A stretch of DNA of 64,000 nt, taken from positions 98,476 to 162,475 of the forward strand of contig NW_022985464.1 in the NCBI RefSeq assembly GCF_010093595.1. The letters are read 5' to 3'. Below the pieces are notes generated by a model, which made no database searches, was not told the DNA's origin, and was given only the letters and a program-made list of their open reading frames with translations. Both the position numbers and the translations under genes were made by a program. The stretch is from Mytilinidion resinicola. Its lineage: Eukaryota > Ascomycota > Dothideomycetes > Mytilinidiales > Mytilinidiaceae. Positions 11,647 through 24,208 of this stretch are shown here, piece by piece (position 1 is the stretch's first letter; the number at the start of each line of letters is the position of its first letter).

Positions 11647-14069
11647 TCTGATATCAGGGTCCAAGTGATGTTGCGTCAACCGGGCCGCGTTTAGCGGATA
11701 TCTGTCATCTGTGCGTGCGGTGGTGGTGTGGCAGAGTGTGGCTCCTGCGAACGTCCACCCCCAGCCTTGACGCTTCGACAGTCTGGTCCTAAGCGTGGGG
11801 AGCGCTAAGCCGCATACGGCAGACTCGTGGTGTTCTGATTGGGGTTTTGACGTAAATTGTTGCGATCGCTGGATTGGCCGGATTTGCATACATAGTTACA
11901 CCCTCCCACGATACGCGCTGCGGGCAAACACTCACGGATAAATGAAGGGCATCGCGATATGTAGATTAATGCAAACTACCCGCTATTTCTGCCCACATAT
12001 ATATGCGATCGTCCGACTGATTCCTGTCTGAGACAAGCGACGCACACCACTGTGCCAGAATAAAGATCTGCAAGGCTGAATGTCAACTTTAAATCCACCG
12101 ACGATCCGGATGAACGCAAGGTCTGTACCATTCCTGGTGCGCCTCAGCCAGGACTAGTCGGTCCTGCGCCTGCGGCAACTTCCAGAGTGTGGCAAGACTG
12201 TTGATAGACCACAGCAATCTACGAGTCTGAGCCGAGGCATTGGCAGGACGCTGTCCCACGAACTGGTGATAGTTGTCATAGCTTCGCCGCCGCCCATCGA
12301 CTGGGTGGGCGTCAGAACGCGCCAATCATCGAAATGGCATGCAGGTACGCGGCATGTTCAGTGGCCGCCCGGCTCCTAAGTGATACCTACTCTATGGGTG
12401 GTGGTTCTGTGGCTGGCCCGGCGTTTCCTTACTTCACTTACGTTCCATTGGAGAGTCAGTTCCTCGTCTGTGTTCTGTGCTGTGGTGATGCGGGCGAGGC
12501 CTTCTGCCTGCACACTTTTCCCCGAGTGGAGAGTCAGTCTCGGATCTGTGCGCTGCATGCAACATTGGCAGGACAGTACATGTCCATGAGGCGCTTCTGT
12601 TTGCCATGGGCGTTTTAGTAGAACGGGAGAGCGTCGCAGGAGAGCTCCTTGTTGTATGAGACGGACCGAATGAGATAGGGACGGACGGCATGCCGCCTGA
12701 TGCAATAACGCTTGTACCCGTCAGTCGCGCGGATAACTGGCGTGACAGTGAGTAATAGCAGATGCGCCGGGCATGGGATCCAATAGCGTGCAATACTTTT
12801 GGCCTGATTTCCGCACACGAGCGCGTACTCTATTGAAAAAGTCAGCAGTCAGCCATTTTGCGGCGCTCGAGATGCGCCAGTCCCTATAATTATTCGGCCC
12901 AAGCGGCCGTTTCTTCAACGCTCTTCAGCTCTTGGCTCTGATACCGTGGCTGGCTCCTTGCAACCCGCGCGGTTGGGGGCACGGCTGCTGCAGCCACATG
13001 CCAAAGAAGCTCGTGGGGGAATGCAGCGCGGTCGTGCCTGGCCGAGACAAGCCTCAGTGCCGTTTACCAGGCGTCTCCTAGGCGTCTCCAGGCGTCTCCC
13101 AGGCACCGCTAGGGCGCAGAGATTGTGTAACTGTAGGCGACGCCACTCGAAACGCGACCAACGAGAAGGCTGGCCTGTGCCTGTGGTGTTGAATGCACCG
13201 AGGACGCATGCAAACAAGGTTGGCGGGTGGCCTGCTGCAGAGATCCGGGGACGAGAAAGGGGGCCCTGGGCTGCCGTAGCCCCAGCACGACCGCGGTCGA
13301 GTGCCCTGGCAGCCTCGAGGTCTCGAGAGTGGATCGATGAATGTTTGGGGTTCTTCAAGGGCGGATCGGGGGTCCCACACCATATAGGAGTCGATAGATG
13401 CAATGGGCACCCACCTGAGCACAGTCCGCAGGATGTGTGGACATACCTCCGAGTCGGCAGAAAGCAGGTACCAGTCGGCAGAGAGTACCAGGGTTCTGCG
13501 CAGCAGATATCGGACAGGCAGGCCGGTTGGTGTTGAAGCGGGCGCCAGGTGGAAAAAGCAATGCGCCTGCTGCATTGCACCGTGGTGGGACCTGCGATGG
13601 GCGGCGGACCGGGGGGGCGTCCCACACTAGCGGCTTCGTCGGACTGGGGGGGCAGTGGACTGAGATAACCCACCCACACACAAGGGCAGCAGCGGACTTG
13701 CTCCATCTCACACAATGTGTGCTTACTTTTGGGCCCAGTCGAAACAAGCAGACGGGCACAACCGAGGGGCCGTAGAAGGCGCAGTCTCAGCACCCCGTCC
13801 CGGCCGACGCCCCAGACGACACCGAGTTGTGAATAGTACATATCAATGAGACACCCCCCCACGAGCTCGGCCTCCATCAGTAGTACCTCGCAGTCAGAAC
13901 GCCAATGGCCACCGGCGTGACCCTCGCCAAGTCGTAGTGCCTTCGTGTCTGCACCTCACCAAGCTGCCGTCATCGCCAAAGACTACACCGAACTGCCTCT
14001 CCGGGCATTGACGCTGCTGCGAGAGTGAGACGGCCGAAGCAGCTCCCGAAGCTGACCGTGCCATTCGAC
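11647..14069. other. Long intergenic region, no supported gene
   Basis: 2.4 kb without a recognisable gene. GC-rich overlapping ORFs in several frames (about 12.9-13.9 kb) look like chance. Small repeats occur: a decamer AGGCGTCTCC array near 13069-13104, a duplicated AGTCGGCAGA segment near 13450-13490, and a repeated GGAGAGTCAGT near 12450 and 12530. The last 200 bp are probably the TSC1 promoter and leader. Confidence 0.5.
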
Positions 14070-17000
14070 ATGTCGTCAGGGTAAGACTCCTCCTCCAGCC
14101 TCTGCTGCGCCCGAGACATGGGCTGCCAGCGTTGTCTTGCATGTGCAGTCGTGGTGCAGGCGCTGACCGGATATCAGAACATTGAGTGCCTTGACGGCCT
14201 CGCTGAAGGCCAATTTCTCCGCCCCGACGACGCCCTACCCATTGCCCGAGGACCTCCAGCAGACTATCGAGGCCTTCTTGGAGCACTACCACGACATCAG
14301 CGACCACGACTCGCAGCGACTGCAGGATGAGCTGCTCCCGCTCTACAAGAAAAACGTCGCCGACGCTCCCGAGAAGCATGGTCCGTTTCTCGGCGCCCTG
14401 CGACTGCTGCAACCAGCCATACGCGGAGAAAGCCGGCTGGAGGAATGGTGGACGCTGGCAATACGGCCTACGATTGACGCGTTGGGACACAAGCGGGACG
14501 AGATTGAGGATGCGCGGTCATTCCTGCAGGAACTGTTAGTATTCGACGCCGACGACGATAAGGATGGGGAGAGGTCACGTGTGTCTGCACACTTCACCAT
14601 GAAGCTGCTGGATGCGTATCTTGCGCGCACCAAGATACCGTCTGCGGACGAGGACTGCGTATCGCCGGAAGACGAATTCATTGCTCACGAGCTCGAATCT
14701 CAAGTGGTGGCATTCGGACGGAGGAAGCCGAAGGTATGCACGTTTCCATCGATGTTGATACTCGAGGCCTAACAATATACTAGGAGCTTCTTGTCGCGCT
14801 CGATGCATTGTTTGTAAAGAAAGATACCCGCGCCCAGGCTCTGAACCTCCTAAGCGCGTTTGTGCGCGTTCAGCCACCCCATCTATACCTTGTCCTTGAG
14901 ACACAACTTATGCAACACCTGGAGACCTGCCTCATGGTCGACACCTCCGCGACCGTAATTGAACTGGCTCTGACGGTTCTTATCATGTTTCTACCGCACA
15001 TCACGAGCTTGCTCACCACCGACCTGCACCTCAGCAAATTGTTCTTAATCTACAGCCGGCTCCTCTGTTGGGACCAGTTCGAGAAAGCTGAGCCAGAACA
15101 GAAAAAGAAGGAAGATGCTACCGGGATAGAGAAGGCGGTGCCCCGGCTACCTGAAGAGACCATTACAGTTCTCTGCAGGGCCAGCGACATACTGTCGTCG
15201 TCTGCGAGCGGCCTTCTCCAAAGCTCGCATGAGGCCGAGCCTGGATGGGAGAAGATGGATCGATCGTTCGACTCCACAGAGAGCACCGCCCCCGGCTTGC
15301 TGCACTACTTCACCTTCCTGTACGGGCTCTTCCCTCTCAACTTCATGAGTTATATTAGGAAACCTCGGAAGTACCTCAAGACTGTCGAATTCCCGGGCGC
15401 GGACGACTTTGAGTTCGACCAGGATCTAATTCGGAGTCGGACTGACCCGTTTCGGCAGGTGCATCTTTTGCACCCCAACATGTTCAACACCACGCCAGAG
15501 GACGAGCTCAGCGACAACCGATGGCTGAAGAGCGATCCCGCCGACGTGGTTACTGAGTGCATGGAGCTCTGTGTAGCTGTCTCGTCGTCACTGGATGATC
15601 CTGGCCCACCGCCTACCTCGAAATTACCTGACCTTCCGCCCCAACTACCCGATATCCCGGCGCCGCTGAACGTGACTTCTCGCAACGAGGACGTGCCTCA
15701 GAGTGGAATATTCATCCTCGACGACGATGGTACAATGATGAAGGACGAGCCTAGCACAAGCTGGCGAAACACTCAATCGACAATGTTCTCGCCGTCTGGT
15801 AACGAGGAGTCCGATGAACCCGAGCTGCCATCACGAAAGTCCTTCATCAGCGCGAACAAATCGTCGATTCCACCCTCACCAATTCTCAAGCCTCGCGATG
15901 TCGGTGACAGCCCCACATTGCCTCCTCTGAGCAGTATTAGTGACTGGGAGAACAAGACGGGGTTGAAGAAGAAGCCATCTCGAGATCTTCGCAAAGGCGG
16001 CACCATCTCTGCTCCTCATAGCGCTACTCCGCCCTCGCCTAGATTGGAAAATTTTGCACAAACCTTGACGCAGACCCAGTTGTCGACGTCTCCATCGCGT
16101 GGTGATGTCCAAGGCCAGAGCGTTGCGTCTCTGCAGCGTGAGATTATGCTACTGAAAAATGACCTGAACTTTGAGCGATACCTAAAACTGCAGCACTTAT
16201 CTCACATTGGCCAATTACAGCGAAAGCACATCAAAGAAGCGACTGCCGAAGCAGAAACTCAAAACCTAATCAACAGCAACAGGACGTTGAAGGCGAAGCT
16301 CGCAAAAGCAAATGAATTGTACACGCAGCTTAAGAAAGAGACGCAGACAGGGCGAAGCCAGTCGAAGAAATGGGAAAGTGAACTCAGCTCGAAAGTTCGT
16401 TCTTACAGGGAAGAGTCCAAGACTTGGCATTCCGACGAGGAGTCCATGCGAGTGGATATTCAGAAGGCACAGAAAGACTGTGATCGATTGCGAAGACTAG
16501 TAGTCGAAAGTGAGGCACGAGAGTTCCACGCCAAGCAAAAACTAAAGTCGATGGAGCTGGATCTCGAACAGCTAGAGAATCTGCAGCGAGAGGTGGACGC
16601 CTTAAAAGAAAAGGTACAAAAACTGCAAGGGGTCAATGCCGAATTAGAGCCGACCAGGATGGAACGCGATAGCCTGCGTAGCGATCTCGAAATTGCCAAC
16701 TTGAAGCTGAATAGTAGGGACGTAGAGCGGGAGCGGACGAGAAAGACGTTCGAACGCAGGATTTTGGACCTTGAAAATAGACTTCAAACAGCACAGGCAC
16801 AAGGACAAGGAGCTACTCAACCAGGCCAACTTCCAAGATCCGTGCAGCAGATGCTTGACTCGACAATGGCTGCGAGCAATGCCAAGATGGACAAGCTGAA
16901 AAAGACACACTACCGCCTACTAGACCAGTACACCGAGTTAGAAATGCGCCTCCACGAGCTTGAAGGAGAGAACCAGGCCCAGGTGGGACGCATGAACTCA

Positions 17001-17619
17001 ATGAGCTCGCGAGGACAATCTAGCATGACGAACATCAAAGAAGACGCTCCATATCAATATCTCAATCGCCAGGCCGCCGCCCCGGTTAGCAACACGGCGA
17101 ATCCACGCTACACGCGTCCTTTAGTGACAGACCACCCTCAACAGTACGACTATTATAACGAATACAACTCCCCAAATTCGACCAGCAGCCCCGCAAACTA
17201 CAACTACCCCGCCCGGCCTGTACGCCTTGAGTCACTGCAACAAGAAAAGCACGGCAAAGATCCGATCACACCGACTCAGGACCTATCCGCCGCATATGAG
17301 ACCTCTCTGAACGCCTCCTTCCAATCTCCCAACAAGCCCGAGACAGTACACTCGAGCAGCAAGAGCAGCTGGTCCGTTGAAACCGGCAGCAGCGCCGAGC
17401 GGAGAAAGGCTAAAGTTGCGCCGAAATCGGATGTACGGGTTTACGGCCGTGGTGAGTCCTATTACTCCTAATCTACCGTTCGAAAAGGGCATGACTAACA
17501 TGAACTCAGGCGGTGCACAAAACGTCGGAAAGAAAATCAAAGACAAGGCCGAAAAGGCCGAGAAGAAGGACAAAGCGCCTAAGACTGGCGGTTTCCGCGG
17601 CTTAAAGGGGATCATGTAG
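14070..17619 (+). CDS. TSC1: Hamartin-like TSC1 protein
   Basis: TSC1 stabilises the TSC2 GTPase-activating protein, which turns off Rheb and so restrains TORC1. Exons 14070-14080, 14178-14733, 14784-17451 and 17510-17619 join in frame to 1,114 residues. The first coding exon is just 11 nt (ATG plus two codons and two bases); without it the second exon has no ATG in a sensible place. The N-terminal 300 residues are helical, HEAT-like, with the hydrophobic LTVLIMFLPHITSLL segment typical of hamartin. A disordered Ser/Pro-rich middle follows. A long coiled coil runs at about residues 630-920, starting at SLQREIMLLKNDLNFERYLK. The tail is low complexity with a Lys-rich end (KKIKDKAEKAEKKDK). No TSC2 gene lies in the window. 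Confidence 0.88.
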
Positions 17620-19780
17620 ATGTGTTACTTCCTATCTCAACATCTCTGGTCCTTTTTTTCTTTTCTCATTCTTGGATCCGCGAAGTTTGATTCCGAGCTT
17701 CTCTTTTCTGATCAAATGGATTTTTTCCTTTGTTCTTGCTGCTCAGCTCCCCACCCAGCTTTGCGCATTTGTATTTTGTCTACTCACATTCCGCTACGAC
17801 CGTCAATGTTTAGAGCCTAATCATCTTTCGTTACTCTGGGGGACATTTGGATTTATGCACTATGTTCCAACATGGGTGGTTGTTTTGTTTCTATTCGGGA
17901 TACTAGGGAATGAGAAGGGGGGATATCTAGGACAGGCGACAGGATAGGACGGGTTAGGACGGGACACGGCAGGATGGGAAGAACGGTGGGCACAGCACCA
18001 TCGGAATAGGTCCGTTCACTACATTTCAGCCATCGAAAAGTTTCATTACGACCCGTGCACGCGATCATGTCTGGCTGGTGGGTCCTGCAAACGCCGCTTT
18101 TGCTTCTTTCGCGAGCGCGTCTATCATTTTGGCGGCAAGCCACACCGAACAAGAGACGAAGGGAGATCTTCTCGAAGCGTAGCTTCTTCTAGAAGCTGTG
18201 GGTGGGGTGGAGGCGGTATCGCCATCCCGTGGGTTTTTGATTTAGCTTATCGCCGTGGCGGACGAGGCGAGGCGACGGCGCATTCTTAACCTCGCCACTG
18301 TTATCCGTCGTTTATTGTAACCTATGGTACATATGCTACGATCAAAACCTACCAATATCAAACCTCGGTTTGTTAACCCGTTCCAATGAGAGTTGAGATT
18401 GTGCTTATTCTGTGCGCCTTGCAACGCTTTCCCCCCCACGAACGAATCTACAGTGATTCGCACAGTGCAGCACACCAACGGCTACTGTTTTCCCCACCTA
18501 GCTTTCTGAACATGTGTCTAGCGTATCCCGCATGGTGCTGCGTCGAATTATTGGACCCGTGCTCAAGTGGGTCTGGGACTATTGAAGATTGACGTGGGGA
18601 CGTGCGGGTGAACGCGCGGTGGTGTGCTGTGGTTACACAGAAAGAAATCGTCCACACGGAACCGATGCGCGCGCACGTGCGTAAGGCAATATATCAAAAG
18701 CACAGGTACTATACAAATACGGGCAAAGGCGGATTTTGCAAAATGCCGGCAATGCAACGTGAACGTGCTGGAGCACGAAAGCCGTATAGCAACTGAATTC
18801 CCTGGCTGTAGGTTACGTTAGAAGCGCGAGCGTTTGCTTCTAGCGGAATGCGGGGACGGGGTGGTTGCGTTGGGTCGGGACAGAGTAGATGGAAGACGGA
18901 TGCGCGTCGACGAGGTATCGTCCGCTGTTATATAGGGTGCCATGTCATGGGATTAGAGTAGCCAGCCCGTAAGGTAATGGGTCGAACTCGGGAAGCGTGA
19001 AGTCTTCCAAACCTGAGGATCGTGGCGTTCAGACAGCCGGACTTTTGATGTAACCTGAAGCTAGTAAGTGTGAACATGGTAAATTTTTCGAACCTAGTCC
19101 CCGCTCGGTGGTCTCGGTGAAAGAAAGAAGGTAACTGATGGCGTTGACTTCAGATAGAAGTGTTTTATGTCCCTGCTAGAGTCAGGGGACCGTTGAGCTC
19201 GGCTAGGTACGAGAGTGTTTCAACTTCGGGGGGCCAAGGAGGGGTTACATAGAATCTACAAGGATAGGGTCGAGAAAGAGGATGATAAGACGAGGGCGGT
19301 GAGCTCCGAAGTTGAGCGAAGGCAGACTATCTCCGGTACAGGCAGTTGCGAACTTCGCCACCTTAGCAGCGAGGGGGATGGGGAGTCCAGGACTTGAAAC
19401 GAAAGAAAGAGGAGGAAGGTAGGAAGATTTGGATCTGAGGAAGGGCTTGCCTGGCATGTAAAATAAAAAAGGCTGGGAAAACAGTGGGGAGAGGATGTGT
19501 ATGTTGAGATGGGCTGCGTGATCATCGTGATGCATGCTGAGCTTATGGTGTGGACCTTAGAAGAAGGTGGTATTGTAAGGGAGGATGCCGAGGGCACCTA
19601 CGCAATATAGAAGGTAAAACTATAGCATAGCGATTCGACATGGCTAAAATGTTTAAACGCTAATCAGCACTACAGTCGCCATTACGAACCGTATAATTTT
19701 GACACGGTTGCTTATTGTGATTCGTGAATCATCCACTCTACCTCCCATACTTTGCTCTGCCTGACCTGTGTCACAGCTGC
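17620..19780. other. Long 3'-3' intergenic region, nothing recognised
   Basis: 2.2 kb between the convergent TSC1 and MLH1 genes. It contains pyrimidine-rich TSC1 3' UTR-like sequence (17625-17720), a GGACAGGAC-type purine-rich run near 17930-17975 and only short ORFs on both strands. I find no tRNA, transposon or protein domain. Confidence 0.5.
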
Positions 19781-22088
19781 TCAACACCGCTCGAAGATTC
19801 GATATAACCCCGGCAGATTAGCCACCTCGAGGACCCCCGGCCCATGTAGCAGCCCTTTCGTAGCCACAAGCCTCGCCTTGATAGCAGGGAAGATGACATA
19901 TTCAATCGCCCTGAGGAGGTGTTTCCGTCTGGCCGCGATCTCTGCATCCTCCACTCCTTCGGCCACTCCATCCGCATCAGATGTCCGCGGTAACGGCAGA
20001 CTCTCCGGTACGTAGAAGCTCGCGAGCTCTCGCAGAAACGAACGGAAGCATTCCTTTTCATCCGTCCAATCAACATGCGGTCCAAGACGTAACAGGAATT
20101 GGGGCAATTTGGCTAGGGACGGCATATATCCCTTCATGAACAAGGGAATTGCCAACAGCTCTCCCTCCTCTGAAATCTCAATCGAGAAATACTCAGCAAG
20201 CATGTCTTTGTGCGAAATCAGGCATTGACGAACCGTGGTAACGACTTCGTCCCAGTCAGTCTCGTCGTCGATCTCTGCCATGTCTTTCTCGTGGGCGGCG
20301 GCTATCTGTAGGAGCTCCTGGAGACTGAGGACAGGACTGAAACGGATGGCGCCGAAGTTTCCGAAGTCCGTTAGCCCGATTTGGTAGAAGAACTCATTGC
20401 ACAACATGCCGTAGTCGATGAGGTAGAGCTTGACGCTGCTTTGTATAGCGACAATGCGGCGCCGTTCATCAACCACGCCGACAAAGGCGTGGCTTGCGAA
20501 GATATCGGTGAGCTCGTTGTGCATGGCATCACGGACGTCGGAACGAAGCTCTTTGATAGTTGTTAAGCGGCAGAGGGTCATCTCCTTCTCAGAGTCCTCA
20601 TACTCTATGTCTTCGGTGGCGGTGATATCACCGCCCGAGGAAGGATGTTGGGTTTGCACAAGCATGGACGTGATCTTCCGTACAGAAGCGTCTGTTCGAA
20701 CGAGGTTGTTCTCATAAGGCTTCTTTGTCGCGGTCTTAGAACCAGGTGCCTTCTGAGACTTTCCGGCCGGTGTGGAAACGCCTGGGCTCTCTACATCATC
20801 TTCGCCTGAGAGAACACCGGATGTTGATATTAATGGAATCTTCGCCCCAGGTAGGAGGCTTTGCGTCATAAAAGCTCTGCTGGTGTCTACCTTGCCTAGA
20901 CTTGTCCGGATCTCATCACATATAATCTCAATGATTTCGTCTTCGTTGAGAAAGTTGACTTCGCGCTTGGTGGGATGCACGTTGACATCGACACGATGGG
21001 GGTCAATCTCCAAGCTAAGGTAGATGAACGGGTGACCACCTTTTGGAAGAAACGTAGCATAGGTCTGCTCAACTGCTTTCTTGATATTTGAAGACTCGAC
21101 CGAACGATGGTTAATGAAGAGTAGCAATGCCGTTCGCTTGACACTGTAATTTGCGTTGCTGACCCATCCATCTGACTTAAAGCCCCAACGGTCATTGGAA
21201 GCCTTGAATTGGATGAGTTCATTAGCAACGCCGCTACCGTGGACTTGTCGTATACGGTCGACAGTGCTAGCATTTGCAGGTACAGTTATGCCCATGTTGG
21301 AGTCTCCGTGCTTCTTGCATGTGAAAGATACGCCAGCACAGTGGACTGCATACCGACCAACGAGATCTAGAATTTTGGCGTACTCCTCACTAGCAGACCG
21401 AAAAGCACGTCGACGAGATGGGACGTTGTAGAAGAGATCTTCGACCTGAGCGGACTTAGTCCTATTTACCTTCATTCAATTGTACGCCTACTTACGGTAA
21501 TCTGAGTGCCTTGACGCCCAGCAATTGGTTTCGGTTCCGCAGTCTGGCCTGGCTTAGATGGAACGAGTTTCCCATCACCATAATGAGCACGCCATGCGCA
21601 GCTTGACCCATTCGTCTTGGTAGTGACGCTGAGATGAGCAATATGGCTGATACTGGCCAACGCTTCGCCACGAAACCCGTACGTCCCAATCGAAGTCAGA
21701 TCTTCGAAAGCCTTGAGCTTCGAGGTCGTGAAGCGCTCGCAAAGGATCGCTAGATCCTCTCGCTGTTCATCATTTAACAGCTTGCCTTGAAATCTTGGAA
21801 ATGTAGACTTACATCAATACCACTCCCATTATCCGTAATTTGAAGCAGTTTCAACCCACCATCTTTGATCACAATTTCTAGCCCAGTAGAGCCAGCATCA
21901 ACCGCATTCTCAATCAACTCTTTAAGCGCATGGACAGGCGCAACGATAATTTCACCGGCGGCGATTTTGTTGACGACGTCTTGGGACAGCGCTTTGATTC
22001 TTCTAGGAGCTTCCGGTAGCTGTGCCACGTCGGCCGTTCTCTTTGTGCCCCTCGGAGACGCAGACTCGGTATCCATCTCTTCTGCCAT
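19781..22088 (-). CDS. MLH1: DNA mismatch repair protein MLH1
   Basis: MutL-alpha subunit that pairs with PMS1 (or MLH3) and couples mismatch recognition to strand excision; nuclear, also needed for meiotic crossovers. Exons 22088-21813, 21762-21496 and 21445-19781 join in frame to 735 residues. The GHKL ATPase is complete: IAAGE and [11 protein letters not shown] (motif I), DNGSGI (motif II, split by intron 1), GFRGEAL (motif III), and QGTQITV with [11 protein letters not shown]. The transducer domain has [10 protein letters not shown] and [13 protein letters not shown]. The C-terminus ends in FERC, the conserved MLH1 terminus. The gene appears intact. It is convergent with TSC1, and BUB3 lies upstream on the same strand. 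Confidence 0.95.
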
Positions 22089-22793
22089 CTTGGCTCCTCT
22101 AATATATTTAGTTAGAAAGGCTCCATATCAAGTTTCGAAGTGGGATGTTGAGGAAGGATGACATAGATCGTGGCGCGACGTTGGTACTTAAAAGGGACGT
22201 GCGCGGAAGAGCCGTGCGACATCTCAGCGGTGCTCGAGATTGCGGAACTTGATATCTCATTGAAGCAGCCCCGAACACAATTAAAAGTGTCAGTTGGCAT
22301 TCACGTAGGGTCTGATTCTTGGCATTTAAGAGTTTTGCGGTAATGTCCTGCTCAAAACGCAGTGTGTAATGTTTTAATTCAGGAGTCTAATTTACTCCTT
22401 CAAACCCCTATCGTTAACCACCAACCCCAAAATTAGACCTCGGGCAATACTAGAGAACTTCTCAAGGTACAGGAAAGCCAACACCTTTTGACATGCCAAC
22501 ACCTGCCCCCAAAGAGGTATCCTTCAGATGAGAGGAGACCTCAAATATAACCTGTTTTGACCGTGTTCCAAGTGTATCCGATTCTGAGTGTCGAGTCTTA
22601 GAGCCTAAACCTTTGTACGTGTTCATAAGCCGTTTCCCAAGGTCCAAAAACGCCTTATTTACCTCTCGCTCCGATTCCAATCGTCTTGAACGTCGCCGTG
22701 ACGAGACTCGAAAAATCCACTTCTCCTGCCCCGTCCTCTCCCGCCTCCCCCCCCACCCCCTCATCCCCTTCCACCCCTCTGCTGAAAGCCTTC
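22089..22793. other. Intergenic region upstream of MLH1
   Basis: 705 bp holding the MLH1 promoter and the BUB3 3' end. A strongly C/T-biased tract (about 22730-22800) directly follows the BUB3 stop codon in + coordinates. No gene is supported. Confidence 0.5.
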
Positions 22794-23944
22794 TCACTTC
22801 GCCGCCTTGCCCTTCGCCTCAACCTCCCCTAGCTCTCTAATGACAACGCTCACGCTCCCCTCGCCAAGATCCTCCTTCCCATCCTCGAAGCCTGGGCTGC
22901 ATGCAACTGCCAAGAACTTACCATCGGTAGAGAAATCCAGCGCCGCCACACTGGCCGGAAACTTGTGGTACTGTCGAATCCTCCGTTTGGCCACCGCGTC
23001 CCAAATTGCCACAATCCCGTCACCGCCTCCAGATGCGAACGTGCCGTGCACGGGGTGAAATGCGAGCGCGTTGACAGGATACACCACGTCGACGCCATCC
23101 ACAGTCTGGCGATGGCACTTGAAAGCGTACTTCCGCGCTTGTGAGTCGTTAGAGGGATCGAACCATTCGACAGCAACGCGACCCTCGATGCTAGACGAAG
23201 CGTAGCCGGCGTCGTTGGGCATGCATGCGACAGCGCGAGTCATGTACTTCAGGGAGCTTTCGCGGCGCTGCCATGGCTCGGCTTCGATAGTGTTGATAGC
23301 AGAGTCGGTAGCGCTAGATTCTGATATAAGCAGATGTAAGTTGCTGAGTTCGTATATGTGGAGGGCTCGCGATGCCATAGCTACCACGAGCTTGGTGGGG
23401 GTTAGGGAGAGCGAGAATGCTTTCGACGGGAGCGCGAGAGAGGCCGGGATTTGGTCGCCGCTGAGAGAGTGGAAGTGGAGAGTCGAGTCCCAGGAGGCAG
23501 ATATGAGGAGGGATAGCGTGTTGCTGTAGACGAGGCGATTTGCGGGCGCTGAGTGGGTGCTCAGGACATTTTGGGCGCCGGTTGTGAGATCGATTCTGCG
23601 GAGGTGTTAGTGGTCGGTAATAGCTCAGGGTTGGAAAGCTCTTAGCACCGTCGAACGTCCCAGTCCAGGCCACAGCTGAAGGCCTCGTCGTCGTCTTTGC
23701 CGAAGCAGACATCAAGGACGGGGGCACGGTGTTCGAATTTGTTTATGAGAGTTCCGATGCCGCTGGTGATCTCGTAGAGGTAGACATGCTTGTCCCAGGA
23801 AGCAACGAGGAGCTTATTAGAGTGAGGCGCAAATTTGACGGACGATATGGCGTCCGCAGGATTCTGGTTCTCGGGGATCTCGAATTGCGCACCTGCTCGC
23901 GCAAAGAGGGTGAGTACGGCCTCTTCTTTCGCGTCCGAAGACAT
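22794..23944 (-). CDS. BUB3: BUB3-like WD40 spindle checkpoint protein
   Basis: WD40 propeller that recruits BUB1 and MAD3 to kinetochores in the spindle assembly checkpoint. Exons 23944-23649 and 23595-22794 join in frame to 365 residues. Repeats carry the BUB3/RAE1-type signatures: SSVKFAPHSNKLLVASWDKH near residue 30, CGLDWDVRRIDL across the splice site, SASWDSTLHFHS, and GRVAVEWFDPS, which matches the conserved GRVAVEYFD element of BUB3 rather than RAE1. A late repeat has NALAFHPVHGTFASGGGDG with IWD. The C-terminal tail is Lys/Ala-rich. The gene is divergent from GPN2 with a 264-bp shared upstream region. Confidence 0.9.
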
Positions 23945-24208
23945 TTTGGTGATGTGTGGTGGAGAGAAGGAGGGGAGGTGCAGGCGAGAGTGAGATGATG
24001 AGGTGAGGTGACGTGAAGAAGCTGGACTTACTGCTGCTCATATTGTTGACTGTGGGGGGCCCTCGTGGATGTGATGGTCTTGACAGAGATGGGACAAAAC
24101 GGTGCTGAATTCGAGGTCGCGGTTTCTGCCACCGCCCGAGTCGAGCTCTTTCGCTTGCCCCACGTTCGTTCATTCTTTAACCTTGCAACAACATCCGTAA
24201 GATCGAAT
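23945..24208. promoter_or_regulatory. Shared divergent promoter BUB3 / GPN2
   Basis: 264 bp between the two start codons. It contains a GAGGTGAGGTGACGTGAAG segment with a TGACGTG core, resembling a CRE/bZIP site. No TATA box is obvious. Confidence 0.45.

Noticed and set aside
11647..11889. N-terminal extension of the esterase ORF
   Set aside because: It would place the GDS motif about 95 residues in, unlike the family; the added sequence shows no targeting or domain features.
12915..13877. A 320-codon minus-strand ORF in GC-rich DNA
   Set aside because: Open frames exist on both strands in the same stretch, composition is Cys/Pro/Arg-rich without domains, and no intron or promoter pattern supports it. 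Long open frames are expected by chance at this GC content.
18960..19000. A GGGTCGAACTCGG motif resembling a tRNA B-box
   Set aside because: No A-box at the right distance and no cloverleaf could be drawn.
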